28,932 bases of DNA from an uncultured Bacilli bacterium (GCA_944329545.1 CALVIK010000074.1:1-28932); one strand, 5' to 3'; shown: positions 16,144 through 24,675, counted from the first letter of the stretch. The notes: generated by a model from the sequence alone, not told the origin. A program made the numbers and translations.

Positions 16144-16977
16144 ATGACAGAAAATAAAGTTGAAACTATTACAAATTTGTTTGAAGGCGCCCAAATAAGA
16201 AGTCTTTGGGATAGCGAAAAAGAAGATTATTATTTTAGTGTTATTGATGTCATTGGTGCTTTAACATCCAGTAAAGAACCTAGAAAATATTGGTCAGTGT
16301 TAAAAACGCGATTAAAAAAAGAAGGCAGTGAGTTGGCTACAAAATGTAGTCAACTGAAAATGCAATCTTCCGATGGCAAATATTATAAAACTGATGTATT
16401 AGATACAGAGGGTATCTTAAGACTTATAGAGTCAGTTCCAAGTCCGAAGGCAGAACCATTTAAAATCTGGTTAGCATCGCTTGGAAAAGAAAGAATTGAT
16501 GAAGTTTTTGATCCTGAAAAAGCAATTGACAGAGCAATCGATTATTACCGAAAAAAAGGATATACTGATGATTGGATTGAAGTCAGACTAAAAGGTATCT
16601 TGAACCGCAAAAAATTAACTGATGTTTGGAAAGATGGTGGAATTACAGAAAATTATGAATACGCTATGCTTACAAATGAAATTTACAAAACTTGGTCGGG
16701 AATGAAGGCGAATGAATATAAAACTTTTAAAGGTCTTAGAAAAGAATCACTTCGAGATAATATGAGCGATATTGAAGTATTGCTTACTGATTTAGGAGAA
16801 TTTACAGCTAGAGATATTGCTAAAAAAGAACATCCACAGGGATTAAAAGAAAATTTAAAAGTTGCTAATCGCGGAGGAAAAGTTTCTAAAATAGCAAGAG
16901 AAACTTATGAAATGGAAACAGGAAATAGTGCCATAACAACAAATAATTTAATAGGAAACAGATATAATAACAATTAA
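16144..16977 (+). CDS. BRO-N domain protein (phage antirepressor/DinD-like)
   Basis: 277 aa. The N-terminal part (about 8-115) is a BRO-N domain: FEGAQIRSLWDSEKEDYYFS, then VIDVIGALTSSKEPRKYW, TDVLDTEGILRLIESVPSPKAEPFKIWLA. The C-terminal half, with ERIDEVFDPEKAIDRAIDYY, RLKGILNRKKLTDVW, SGMKANEYKTFKGLRKESLRDNM and LGEFTARDIAKKEHP, matches the BRO/DinD-like proteins of bacteria and phages. BRO-N proteins bind DNA and often act as antirepressors; this one stands alone with no other phage gene beside it. It has its own promoter, a structured leader, AAAAGGAGGG before the ATG and a strong terminator. It lies opposite to the ligA and pcrA genes on each side, suggesting later acquisition. Regulatory targets cannot be inferred. 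Confidence 0.85.
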   Translation: MTENKVETITNLFEGAQIRSLWDSEKEDYYFSVIDVIGALTSSKEPRKYWSVLKTRLKKEGSELATKCSQLKMQSSDGKYYKTDVLDTEGILRLIESVPSPKAEPFKIWLASLGKERIDEVFDPEKAIDRAIDYYRKKGYTDDWIEVRLKGILNRKKLTDVWKDGGITENYEYAMLTNEIYKTWSGMKANEYKTFKGLRKESLRDNMSDIEVLLTDLGEFTARDIAKKEHPQGLKENLKVANRGGKVSKIARETYEMETGNSAITTNNLIGNRYNNN

Positions 16978-17046
16978 ATTTAATTGAATATTATTTATAA
17001 CCCATATTTTATCTATAAATATTTGCTTTTACAAATGCTTTTATTT

Positions 17047-17098
17047 AGCACTAGTTACCCATAGAATCATCAAATTCTAGGTAATGGTGCTTTTTTTT
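17047..17098 (+). terminator. Strong terminator after the BRO-N gene
   Basis: AGCAC...TTACC...AGAAT and ATTCT...GGTAA...GTGCT form a three-part stem with small internal loops, followed by eight Ts. Confidence 0.85.
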
Positions 17099-17101
17099 AT
17101 C

Positions 17102-17128
17102 AAAATAAAAAGTATGAATTCTCATACT
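17102..17128 (-). terminator. Terminator after the 51-aa membrane protein gene
   Basis: AGTATGA/TCATACT, 7-bp perfect stem with a 4-nt loop and a T-rich minus-strand tail, directly after the stop codon. It is back to back with the BRO-N terminator. Confidence 0.75.
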
Positions 17129-17284
17129 CTAATCTTTATGTAATGCATTATAAGTAAATGTAAAAATTATAAGTCCCAAAAGAACAAGTCCAGCCCATAA
17201 AAATGGGTTGCCATGATTATCCATTATCCAACTTCTAAATGGTTCTATCCATTCATTTATTGTATCAATTATACTTAATATCAT
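17129..17284 (-). CDS. Small single-span membrane protein, 51 aa
   Basis: ORF starting MILSIIDTINEWIEPF at 17284, one base after the pcrA stop, with AGGTGG 8 nt upstream. Residues 1-25 look like an amphipathic segment with three Trp-containing turns (NEW, RSW). Residues 27-46 (NPFLWAGLVLLGLIIFTFTY) form one membrane helix, followed by NALHKD. A terminator follows the stop directly, so pcrA and this gene form a two-gene unit. No family is recognised. The ribosome site, tight spacing and hydrophobic helix support a real gene. Confidence 0.7.
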   Translation of the reverse strand: MILSIIDTINEWIEPFRSWIMDNHGNPFLWAGLVLLGLIIFTFTYNALHKD

Positions 17285-17285
17285 A

Positions 17286-19364
17286 TTATTCCACCTTTCT
17301 TATACTTTTATGACCTTTCATCATCTTTATAATACCATATTTATGATTAAAAGCAATAGTTAAAACAGATCCGATGCCGACAATAATACCTTCACCATAT
17401 TTATCATGAATTACTTTATCACCTAAATTATAAGTGGCGTTCTTATCAATCATTTCATCTTTATCAATTATCTTTTCTTCTTTTTCATCACTATCCAAAT
17501 ATTTTTTATCTATTTCTTCAATAAAACGACTTGGAGGATTTTGGCTGGTTTTTCCATAAAGCATTCTTCTTTTAGCATTAACTAAAGTTAAAGATTTTTT
17601 GGCTCTTGTTACTGCGACATAGCAAAGTCTGCGCTCTTCTTCTAATTCTTCATTATCACTAATGCTATTAAAATGTGGGAACAAACCTTCTTCAAGGCCA
17701 ATGATAAAAACATAACTAAATTCTAAGCCTTTAGCCGAATGCACAGTCATTAAAGTAATAACATCAGTGTTGTTTTTATGTTCTTCAACATCAGATACTA
17801 AAGCTATTTCTAATAAAAATTCTTCTAAAGAAATAACGCCATTATTTTCTTCAAAATTTTTAGTTATTGATTTAAATTCTTCTAAGTTTTCTAGCCTGAC
17901 TTCAGCTTCAATTGTTTTTTCTTTTTCTAAACTTTGACGCATTCCACTTTTATCTAAAACAAGATCGACAATTTCTGTTAGTGACAAATCTTCACTTTGT
18001 CTTTTAATATCCTCAATTAAAAGTTTAAAACCAAGCTCTTTACCACTATCAATGGCTTCATACATAGAAATACCTTTATCTGCTGCTTTTAAGGCCAAAT
18101 TTTCGATAGTTTTAGGACCAATTTGCCTTTTTGGTTCATTAATAACGCGCATTAAGCTGACATCATCATTACTATTATAAATAAGTTTTAAATAGCTAAT
18201 TAAATCTTTAATTTCTTTACGATTATAAAAATAAAAACTACCAATTACTTTATAAGGAATATTTTCAGAAAGTAACTCTTCTTCCATGTTTCTTGATTGC
18301 GCATTGGTTCGATATAAAATGGCGATTTCGCTTTTTGGAACTTCTTTTACTAGCAGTTTTTTTATTTCACTACTAACATAATGAGCTTCATCTTTTTCAT
18401 CGTATGCCCTATGATATTTTATTTTAAGCCCATTTTCGTTTTTAGTCCACAATATTTTTTCTTTTCGCTTTTTATTATTTTTAATAATATCATTAGCCAC
18501 ATTTAAAATATTGCCGGTTGAACGATAATTTTCTTCTAATTTGACAATTTTAGCTTTAGGATAATCTTTTTCAAAGTTTAAAATATTGCGGTAATTAGCC
18601 CCTCTAAAACCGTATATTGATTGATCAATATCCCCAACAACACATATATTTCTGTATTTACTACTTAACATTTTAATTAAAATATATTGTGCTTCATTAG
18701 TATCTTGATATTCATCAACTAAAATGTATTGAAATCTTTCTTGATATTCTTTTAAAACTTCAGGATGTTGACGAAATAATTTAATTGGTAAAATTAACAA
18801 ATCATCAAAATCTACCGAATTATTAACTTTGGTTTTTCTTTCATACCTAGAAAATATTTCCGTAACATTATTTTCATATTCATTACTAGCAAACTTAGCG
18901 TAACTTTGACTATCTAAAAGTTCATTTTTCGCACTACTTATTTTATTTCGAATAGTCCTTGGGTTATATATTTTGGGATCCAAATTCATATTTTTTATGA
19001 TTTTTTTAATAACTGTTAAGGAATCATCACTATCTAAAATAGTAATTGCTTTATCGAAGTTTAAAAGCTGATAATGTTTTCTTAAAATCATTAATCCTAA
19101 AGAATGGAATGTAGAAATTTGTATTTGATAAGCCTTAGAACCTAACATTTGATAAATTCTTTCTTTCATTTCTTTGGCCGCTTTATTAGTAAAAGTGATA
19201 GCTAAAATATGATGAGGGTTTATATTTTCTTCTTCGATAAGATAAGCTACTTTAGTAGTTAATACTCTAGTTTTTCCACTACCGGCGCCCGCTAAAACTA
19301 AAAGGGGGCCAGTTGTTTGCATAACCGCTTCTTGTTGTTTACTATTAAGTGTACTTAAATCTAT
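17286..19364 (-). CDS. pcrA: ATP-dependent DNA helicase PcrA (UvrD family), probable AUA start
   Basis: Superfamily 1 3'-5' helicase for repair and for clearing replication blocks. Motifs: Q motif LNSKQQEAV, Walker A GAGSGKTR, Ia TFTNKAAKEM, Walker B LVDEYQDTNEAQ, III GDIDQSIYGFRGA, IV LEENYRSTGNIL, V TVHSAKGLEF, VI VAVTRAKKSL, and a C-terminal KVIHDKYGEGIIVGI Tudor-like tail. The first in-frame ATG (19322) would remove the Q motif, which binds adenine. Upstream, the frame reads DLSTLNSKQQEAV with no ATG, GTG or TTG before a TAG at 19380-19382. AGAAGGTGAT lies 3 nt before ATA at 19362-19364, the same spacing as other starts here. I therefore place the start at ATA (692 aa). Confidence 0.9.
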   Translation of the reverse strand: MDLSTLNSKQQEAVMQTTGPLLVLAGAGSGKTRVLTTKVAYLIEEENINPHHILAITFTNKAAKEMKERIYQMLGSKAYQIQISTFHSLGLMILRKHYQLLNFDKAITILDSDDSLTVIKKIIKNMNLDPKIYNPRTIRNKISSAKNELLDSQSYAKFASNEYENNVTEIFSRYERKTKVNNSVDFDDLLILPIKLFRQHPEVLKEYQERFQYILVDEYQDTNEAQYILIKMLSSKYRNICVVGDIDQSIYGFRGANYRNILNFEKDYPKAKIVKLEENYRSTGNILNVANDIIKNNKKRKEKILWTKNENGLKIKYHRAYDEKDEAHYVSSEIKKLLVKEVPKSEIAILYRTNAQSRNMEEELLSENIPYKVIGSFYFYNRKEIKDLISYLKLIYNSNDDVSLMRVINEPKRQIGPKTIENLALKAADKGISMYEAIDSGKELGFKLLIEDIKRQSEDLSLTEIVDLVLDKSGMRQSLEKEKTIEAEVRLENLEEFKSITKNFEENNGVISLEEFLLEIALVSDVEEHKNNTDVITLMTVHSAKGLEFSYVFIIGLEEGLFPHFNSISDNEELEEERRLCYVAVTRAKKSLTLVNAKRRMLYGKTSQNPPSRFIEEIDKKYLDSDEKEEKIIDKDEMIDKNATYNLGDKVIHDKYGEGIIVGIGSVLTIAFNHKYGIIKMMKGHKSIRKVE

Positions 19365-19397
19365 ACTATCACCTTCTATCTACTTCTTAATAATCAT

Positions 19398-19427
19398 AAC
19401 ATATTTTTCCTTTTTTCGCTATATCAA
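19398..19427 (-). promoter_or_regulatory. Possible pcrA promoter
   Basis: TTGATA, 18-nt spacer, TATGTT on the minus strand, about 34 nt before the proposed start. The -10 is imperfect. Confidence 0.4.
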
Positions 19428-19508
19428 TTAAAAATTTTATTTTTTTGCAGGGATTTTTAAATTAATCTTCTATAATATACAGTAGGAGGTAACCAGAAAG
19501 GAGGATAA

Positions 19509-20282
19509 ATGATAAGTCATATTTTATTTAGTGCGAATGAAGTAATAACGCAAAATTATACTCCTACACATCAAGCGATTGATGTTGTCGGAGCTGGCAA
19601 TACAGTTAGTGATGTCATTGCTTATGACGATGGCACCGTTGTTTTAGTTGTTAATAATGTTAAAGGTAACAATACAAATACAACTGGAACGGCTACTTAT
19701 GGCAACTTTATTAAAATTAAACATGGTAATAACATTCAAACTTTATATGCTCATTTAAAATATGGAAGTATTAAAGTTAAACAAGGAGATTATGTAAAAA
19801 AAGGGGAAGTTATTGGAACTATGGGTAATACTGGTAGAGCTTTTGGCGTTCATCTACATTTTGAAGTAAGAGATTATAACAATAAAAGAAAAAATCCTTA
19901 TGATTACTTATGGCAAACTAGTAATAGTCCAAGCCCTATGGTCAATAAAGTAGAAGAAAAATTACCCGAAGAAATAAAAGTTTCTAACGAACAAGAAAAT
20001 GTTCAAGAAGAAACTAATGAGGAAAAGTCAGAAAATAATGAACAAACTCAAGAAGAATTTGTTCAAGAAAATTTAAATGAAGATTTTACTTTATTTGAAA
20101 ACAGCGAATATAAATATATTTCCCTTGCCGATGCCTTAGAAGAAATTTATGTGAATAATAGCTATGAATACCGCGAAAAATTAGCTTTAAAAAACAATAT
20201 TCCTGATTATAAAGGTAGTAAAATGCAAAACTTAAAATTACTACAGCTATTAAAAGAAGGCAAACTCAAAGCGGTTTACTAA
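19509..20282 (+). CDS. M23 (LytM) peptidase-domain protein without signal peptide
   Basis: 257 aa. Residues 18-140 are an M23 zinc metallopeptidase domain: HQAIDVVG (first His and Asp ligands), GNFIKIKHGNNIQTLYAHL, VKKGEVIGTMGNTG and HLHFEV. Such enzymes cut peptidoglycan cross-bridges. A Glu/Gln-rich linker spans about 150-195. The C-terminal part (200-257) has SLADALEEIYVNNSYEYREKL and QNLKLLQLLKEGKL, a small module I associate with Firmicutes phage lysin-like proteins. No signal peptide or membrane helix is present, which is odd for a resident wall hydrolase and fits a phage-derived lysin or a protein exported in another way. AAAGGAGGATAA precedes the ATG; a second AGGAGG lies 15 nt further up. 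Confidence 0.8.
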   Translation: MISHILFSANEVITQNYTPTHQAIDVVGAGNTVSDVIAYDDGTVVLVVNNVKGNNTNTTGTATYGNFIKIKHGNNIQTLYAHLKYGSIKVKQGDYVKKGEVIGTMGNTGRAFGVHLHFEVRDYNNKRKNPYDYLWQTSNSPSPMVNKVEEKLPEEIKVSNEQENVQEETNEEKSENNEQTQEEFVQENLNEDFTLFENSEYKYISLADALEEIYVNNSYEYREKLALKNNIPDYKGSKMQNLKLLQLLKEGKLKAVY

Positions 20283-20339
20283 CTTTCACGATTTCGCCTT
20301 GTCTGAATATAATACTATGAAAAGAAAGGGGAAGGTGTT

Positions 20340-20783
20340 TTGAAAAAATTATTAATTTTAATTATTTTAGTTGGTTTAATTATCTGTGGTTTTTTTATCT
20401 TTAAAGATGAAACGCAAAATACTAAACTAACAAAAATAACAGTTGGTGAAGTAACTCATAGTATCTTTTATGCTCCACAATATGTAGCTGATGCTTTAGG
20501 ATATTATAAAGAAGAAGGCTTAGATGTGGAAATTACTTTAATATCTGGTGCCGATAAAGTAACATCAGCGGTATTATCAGGCGATGTGGAAATTGGTTTT
20601 TGTGGTTCAGAAGCTACAATATATGTGTATAATGGTGGCCAAAAAGATTATTTAGTAAACTTTGCTGGCCTAACAAAAAAAGATGGAAGTTTTCTTGTTG
20701 CCAGAGAAAAAAACAATAATTTCACTTTAAACGATTTAAAGGGAAAACACATTATTGGGGGGCGTGAAGGTGATTGGGTGTAA
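20340..20783 (+). pseudogene. ABC transporter substrate-binding protein, N-terminal fragment (interrupted)
   Basis: N-terminal 143 codons of an SsuA/THI5/NMT1-like solute-binding protein: a TTG start after AAGGGGAAGG, a hydrophobic leader with a possible lipoprotein cysteine (LIICG), then VTHSIFYAPQYVADALGYYKEEGLDVEI, SGADKVTSAVLSGDVEIGF and FLVAREKNNNFTLNDLKGKHIIGGREG. The native frame ends at 20768. The last few codons (GDWV and stop) come from the inserted element. The missing C-terminal half lies at 27164-27721 in the same orientation and phase. Joining the two gives 328 aa, normal for the family. The substrate cannot be read from sequence; no thiamine riboswitch fits in the short upstream gap. 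Confidence 0.93.
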
Positions 20784-20793
20784 AACTTATAAT
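20769..20793 (+). other. Left attachment junction (attL half-sites)
   Basis: Gene side GTGAAGG, crossover GG within GGTG (20769-20772), then the element arm ATTGGGTGTAAAACTTATAAT. The arm matches the right arm, read in reverse complement, at about 20 of 23 positions. Confidence 0.85.
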
Positions 20794-20805
20794 GAAAGGA
20801 GCAAT

Positions 20806-20898
20806 ATGACATATTTTATTATTAAAAAAATCATTGAAGAATTTGATTTTTTAATTTACCGTATTTGGGAATATTTTGACTATAAACATCGTAAGTAA
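20806..20898 (+). CDS. Tiny ORF at the left end of the element, 30 aa
   Basis: MTYFIIKKIIEEFDFLIYRI followed by WEYFDYKHRK, preceded by AAAGGAGCAAT, a good ribosome site, and followed by a terminator. It is aromatic and amphipathic and could be a small membrane-associated peptide. It lies 13 nt inside the left arm. No promoter is obvious within the element, so it may be read from the interrupted ABC operon. No family is recognised. Confidence 0.45.
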   Translation: MTYFIIKKIIEEFDFLIYRIWEYFDYKHRK

Positions 20899-20924
20899 AA
20901 AAAATACCATCTTGGTATTTTTTT
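20896..20924. terminator. Bidirectional terminator
   Basis: AAATACC-ATCTT-GGTATTT, 7-bp stem, with A-tract before and T-tract after. It serves both the 30-aa ORF (plus) and the nuclease gene (minus). Confidence 0.8.
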
Positions 20925-21645
20925 ATGGTTTTAATTTACTATCACCATTTTGATAATTGATGTCAATGCCATTTTGGACATTATAAACATAAACATTAAA
21001 GCATATCTCCCCACATTTATCGCTAACAGAAGCGGCTTCTATTTGCACTCCACTAGCTAGTAAATTATTCCCTTCGAAAATAGGAGTAACACGATATAAA
21101 ACACTATCTTTAGTGTTTTCCACATAATCAGCCACTTGATTTTCAAATTCTAACATTCCTTCAGTATTCATCTGTCTAGTACAAGTGATTAAGTTTTTTT
21201 CATTAGCATTTTCGCCAGTTAACTGATAACCAATTAAATGACAGCGATTATATAAATATTTACCATTAACAATATCGTATTTAATAGTGTGCCAGCCTGT
21301 TGGTTTTATCATACCAATGCTTCCTCTTTCTTCGGTAGGCATAGTCTTTGGACTAACTAAAGCAAAAGCAACTTGACAGCGCCCTAAGTTATCTAAATCG
21401 CTATAATATTCAAAAGAAGTTTTTTGATAATCTGTTTCTTTAAACTGAGGTTTATTATTATCAATAATAGCATAAGATTCATTATTATAAGCAGGAATAC
21501 TATCTAAAGAATAAGATTTATCAACAGAAATATTATTATCCATTATATTACTAGTAAAAGCAATAATTTCTTCTTTATTGGCAATACCTGTTACAACTAA
21601 TAGTGCGAAAACAAAAGTACATATTATTTTTATTTTTTTATTCAT
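20923..21645 (-). CDS. DNA/RNA non-specific endonuclease, EndA-like, secreted or membrane-anchored
   Basis: 240 aa. Residues 5-22 (KIICTFVFALLVVTGIA) are a signal peptide or anchor. The catalytic domain contains the beta-beta-alpha metal motif region YNRCHLIGYQLTGENANEKN with the general-base His (DRGH-type, here NRCH), then LITCTRQMNTEGMLEFENQV with the metal-binding Asn, and YRVTPIFEGNNLLASGVQIEA. This is the family of streptococcal EndA/DNA-entry nucleases, which degrade extracellular DNA or process DNA during uptake. AGGTGAT lies 3 nt before the ATG. It starts 11 nt after the CoA-transferase stop and is probably cotranscribed with it. Part of the inserted element's cargo. Confidence 0.88.
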   Translation of the reverse strand: MNKKIKIICTFVFALLVVTGIANKEEIIAFTSNIMDNNISVDKSYSLDSIPAYNNESYAIIDNNKPQFKETDYQKTSFEYYSDLDNLGRCQVAFALVSPKTMPTEERGSIGMIKPTGWHTIKYDIVNGKYLYNRCHLIGYQLTGENANEKNLITCTRQMNTEGMLEFENQVADYVENTKDSVLYRVTPIFEGNNLLASGVQIEAASVSDKCGEICFNVYVYNVQNGIDINYQNGDSKLKP

Positions 21646-21656
21646 TTTATCACCTA

Positions 21657-23219
21657 TTAAATTTTTAAATGCATTTTATTAACTTGAAATATTTTTTGAT
21701 CCATTTCTTTTAAATTATCAGCAATTAGTGGCTTAAATTCCATTTGCTTTAAAATGTCTTTTTGTAAATCTATTCCTGGGGCTATTTCAATTAATTCTAA
21801 ACCAAGGCCAGTTAACCTAAAGACAGCTCTTTCTGTAACATAAAGTATTTCTTGGTTGTTATCTAAAGCATTTTGCGCAGAAAAAGTAATTTGTTCTACT
21901 TTTTTAACAAATTTTTTAGTTTGTCCTTCTTCTAAAATATACAATTTATTATCTTTAATTTCTTCTTTTAAATGACCTGCAGTAAATGTTCCCATAAAAA
22001 TTACTTTTTTAGTATTTTGGGTAATATTAATAAAGCCTCCCGGCCCTGTGACACGAGGGCCAAATTTACTAACATTGACATTGCCATTTTCATCAACTTC
22101 TGCTAAACCTAAAACAGCCATATTTAATGAACCACCATTATAAGCATCAAATTGTTCTGCTGTCGAAATTACTGAATCGGGGTTAATAGCACCGCCAAAA
22201 GCAACGCCACCAATTGGCACTCCACCAGTTGGACCGGATTCAACTGAAAGAAAAATATCATCACTAATGCCCTCTTCAGCACAAACATTAGCTACGGAAT
22301 CAGGCATACCAACACCTAAATTAACAACATAACCTTTTCTTAATTCCATAGCACTACGGCGACCACATATTTTTCGGTTATCTAACGGTTTACTCTTTAT
22401 ACTTTCTAAAGCAATTCGTTTATCACCAGTAATTTCAGGGCGATAAACTGGCATATTATATTCGCCTAAAGAAGTGTCTGGCTTACTTACAACAACATAA
22501 TCAACTAACGAACTATGAATTAAAACATTACGCGCTCTTAAAGTATTCTTAGGAACAATTTTTTCGACTTGCACGATGACAATTCCGCCACTATTATGTG
22601 CGGCAATAGCCATATTATATTGTTCGCCAATAACTGCTTCATGTTCTAACGAAATATTGCCTTCTTCATCAGCAAAAGTTGCTTTTATAACGGCGACATT
22701 AATTGGAAAAGATTTATAAAAAAGTTGGGTTTGCCCGTCTATTGTTACCAATTCAACTATTGGTTCTAGCTTTTTTGCTTTTTCATTTGCCCGGCAACCT
22801 TCAATTCGTGGATCTGCAAAAGTATTAAGACCAATTTTAGTGACTAAACCTATTTCCCCGCCAGCTATAGCACGATATAAATGATTGATAACGCCTAAAG
22901 GTACTGCAAAAGCCGGAAATTCATTTTTGCCAATCGCATTACCAAAAACCTTTCCCATACCCAGATGAGCGCATATAGCTTTACCCACTAAACCTTTTTT
23001 AGCTAACATATTCATACCAACTTCATCATTTGTTAAATTACCTGGGCTGATGCCACAAGTAACGGTTAAATTTCTAGGATGACCGGTTTTAACAAAACTA
23101 TCACTAATGCCTTTGATAATCGTTTCAGCGGAACCAGAACCACCTGAACCACTTATTGCTACAGTATCATTATCTTTGATATATTGACCAATTTCACTTT
23201 CCTTTATTATTTTCATCAT
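21657..23219 (-). CDS. Acyl-CoA:carboxylate CoA-transferase (fused alpha/beta, Pct/YdiF type)
   Basis: Family I CoA-transferase, 520 aa, with both halves in one chain. N-terminal half: GSGGSGSAETIIKGI, VTCGISPGNLTNDEVGMNML, NHLYRAIAGGEIGLVTKIGL, GQTQLFYKSFPINVAVIKAT. C-terminal half: GYVVNLGVGMPDSVANVCAEE and SVESGPTGGVPIGG, whose Glu (near residue 326) is the expected thioester-forming residue. It moves CoA between short-chain acids, for example acetate and propionate or butyrate; the exact pair is not readable. AGAAGGTGAT precedes a double ATG. An extended -10-like TGA-TATTAT lies 16 nt upstream. Unusual as cargo of a small mobile element. Confidence 0.9.
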   Translation of the reverse strand: MMKIIKESEIGQYIKDNDTVAISGSGGSGSAETIIKGISDSFVKTGHPRNLTVTCGISPGNLTNDEVGMNMLAKKGLVGKAICAHLGMGKVFGNAIGKNEFPAFAVPLGVINHLYRAIAGGEIGLVTKIGLNTFADPRIEGCRANEKAKKLEPIVELVTIDGQTQLFYKSFPINVAVIKATFADEEGNISLEHEAVIGEQYNMAIAAHNSGGIVIVQVEKIVPKNTLRARNVLIHSSLVDYVVVSKPDTSLGEYNMPVYRPEITGDKRIALESIKSKPLDNRKICGRRSAMELRKGYVVNLGVGMPDSVANVCAEEGISDDIFLSVESGPTGGVPIGGVAFGGAINPDSVISTAEQFDAYNGGSLNMAVLGLAEVDENGNVNVSKFGPRVTGPGGFINITQNTKKVIFMGTFTAGHLKEEIKDNKLYILEEGQTKKFVKKVEQITFSAQNALDNNQEILYVTERAVFRLTGLGLELIEIAPGIDLQKDILKQMEFKPLIADNLKEMDQKIFQVNKMHLKI

Positions 23220-23251
23220 ATCACCTTCTACTTTTATAATATCACATAAAA

Positions 23252-23283
23252 ATAAAAAAACAAAGTTTTTGTTTAACTTTGTT
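23252..23283 (-). terminator. Terminator after the acyltransferase gene
   Basis: On the minus strand CAAAGTT/AACTTTG, 7-bp stem with a 7-nt loop, followed by seven Ts; overlaps the acyltransferase stop. Confidence 0.7.
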
Positions 23284-24547
23284 TTCTAGTTTTTGGTTTC
23301 TTTGTCATTTCTAATTCTTCAGCTTTAGCAAGTTGTCTATTTTCTTTAATAACATCCATAAAGGTTTTTAATAAAGCACTAAAGATAATAGTAAGTAGCG
23401 TTGCTGGAATAAATACAGTCCAGAAAGAATATGTTGTACTTGCTGTATTAGGTCCTAATAATTTTAAGACAAATATAGCAATTGGATAATGTAACATATA
23501 AATATGTAATGAAATACTACCTAAATAATTAAAGACGGCACTAGTATATTTATTATTTAATAAACTAGTGATTTTATCTTTATTAAGTAGTGTAAGACCA
23601 ATTACAATAATACATAATAGCGCAACTGTCCATCTTTCTAGATTGAACCAAGTAGCTAGGTAAATTGTATACCATAAAAGTAATCCGGCACTAACAATAT
23701 ATATAATTGTTAAGGCAAATTTACCAAGACCAGTAAATTTATGATCTTTAATTTTTTGAATTAAATAATAAAGAATAATACCAGCTAGCATTCCCATTAA
23801 GACAAATAATAAACCATTATTAAGTCCAAATATCGCAGTAGCATCAGTGGCAGAACCACCAGTACCATTAGTTGATGCCGTTTGTGCTCCAAAAGTTGAC
23901 CAAGCTGTTTGTGAAGCTCTAGTACCAGTAAAGCACCACCAACCACCTAAGAAAATAAAGGTAAATGGCGCAATAATTCCGGCCATGAAATCTTCATTTT
24001 TACAAAGACCCCAATATAAGAAGTAACCAACAATGATAATTGCTGAAATAAACCAAAGTGGTCCATTTAAATTGAAAAATTCATTGCCCATACTTCTAAG
24101 TCCAGCTGCATGGAAACCTAAAAATTCCCAGAAACTATTAACAATCATTGTCCAAGTTTGCTGAATGTTATAATCTGGATAATAGAAACTTGTACAAACA
24201 ATAACTCCTAATATATAACCTAAAATTAATACAGGAATTAATGTTTTAATTCTCGACCAAGTGTATTCCCATGCTCTCGATGATGCACTTTTTGTTTTAT
24301 AATCTTTATCTGCAGCCCGCTTTTTAAAGTGAGACACCATAAAGAAGCCCGCTGTTAATGTAAAGATCCATAAAACTTCGCTTGAACCAAAGAACCAGTT
24401 AGTTGATTCTAAATAGTAACCATTAGAGCCATTACAGGTATTAGCAATAATAAAACCTATATGAAAGCCAATAATAGCCACGGCAATAATAAAACGCCAT
24501 AGTTCAATCGCACTATTTCTCTTTTTAACAGTGTTTTCTTTTGTCAT
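23273..24547 (-). CDS. Membrane O-acyltransferase (acyltransferase family 3)
   Basis: 424-aa integral membrane protein with about ten helices. The start RNSAIELWRFIIAVAIIGFH is the family signature, with the conserved Arg and His that form part of the active site. Further family features are GYYLESTNWFFGSSEVLWIF, PLWFISAIIIVGYFLYW and SISLHIYMLHYPIAIFVLKL. These enzymes (OafA/YrhL-like) acetylate or otherwise acylate cell-surface glycans. The loop near 205-240 is rich in Ser/Thr/Gly. AAGGAGGAAAAA precedes the ATG. It is a single-gene unit in the element, ending in its own terminator. The acceptor is unknown. Confidence 0.9.
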   Translation of the reverse strand: MTKENTVKKRNSAIELWRFIIAVAIIGFHIGFIIANTCNGSNGYYLESTNWFFGSSEVLWIFTLTAGFFMVSHFKKRAADKDYKTKSASSRAWEYTWSRIKTLIPVLILGYILGVIVCTSFYYPDYNIQQTWTMIVNSFWEFLGFHAAGLRSMGNEFFNLNGPLWFISAIIIVGYFLYWGLCKNEDFMAGIIAPFTFIFLGGWWCFTGTRASQTAWSTFGAQTASTNGTGGSATDATAIFGLNNGLLFVLMGMLAGIILYYLIQKIKDHKFTGLGKFALTIIYIVSAGLLLWYTIYLATWFNLERWTVALLCIIVIGLTLLNKDKITSLLNNKYTSAVFNYLGSISLHIYMLHYPIAIFVLKLLGPNTASTTYSFWTVFIPATLLTIIFSALLKTFMDVIKENRQLAKAEELEMTKKPKTRKQS

Positions 24548-24630
24548 TTTTTCCTCCTTCTAAGTAGTCTCCTACTATATAACATTCTATCACTATCTGG
24601 AAAATTTCTCAATAAATTTTTGGAGATTTG

Positions 24631-24658
24631 TTTACTATTTTTTATTTTATGATAAAAT
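24631..24658 (+). promoter_or_regulatory. Promoter of the PepSY gene
   Basis: TTTACT, 16-nt spacer, TAAAAT, followed by GGAGG at an appropriate distance before the ATG at 24676. Confidence 0.45.
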
Positions 24659-24675
24659 ATAATTGGAGGTAATTT

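Noticed and set aside
20283..20339. Thiamine-type riboswitch ahead of the NMT1-like gene
   Set aside because: The gap is under 60 nt and shows no conserved riboswitch core; the substrate remains unknown.
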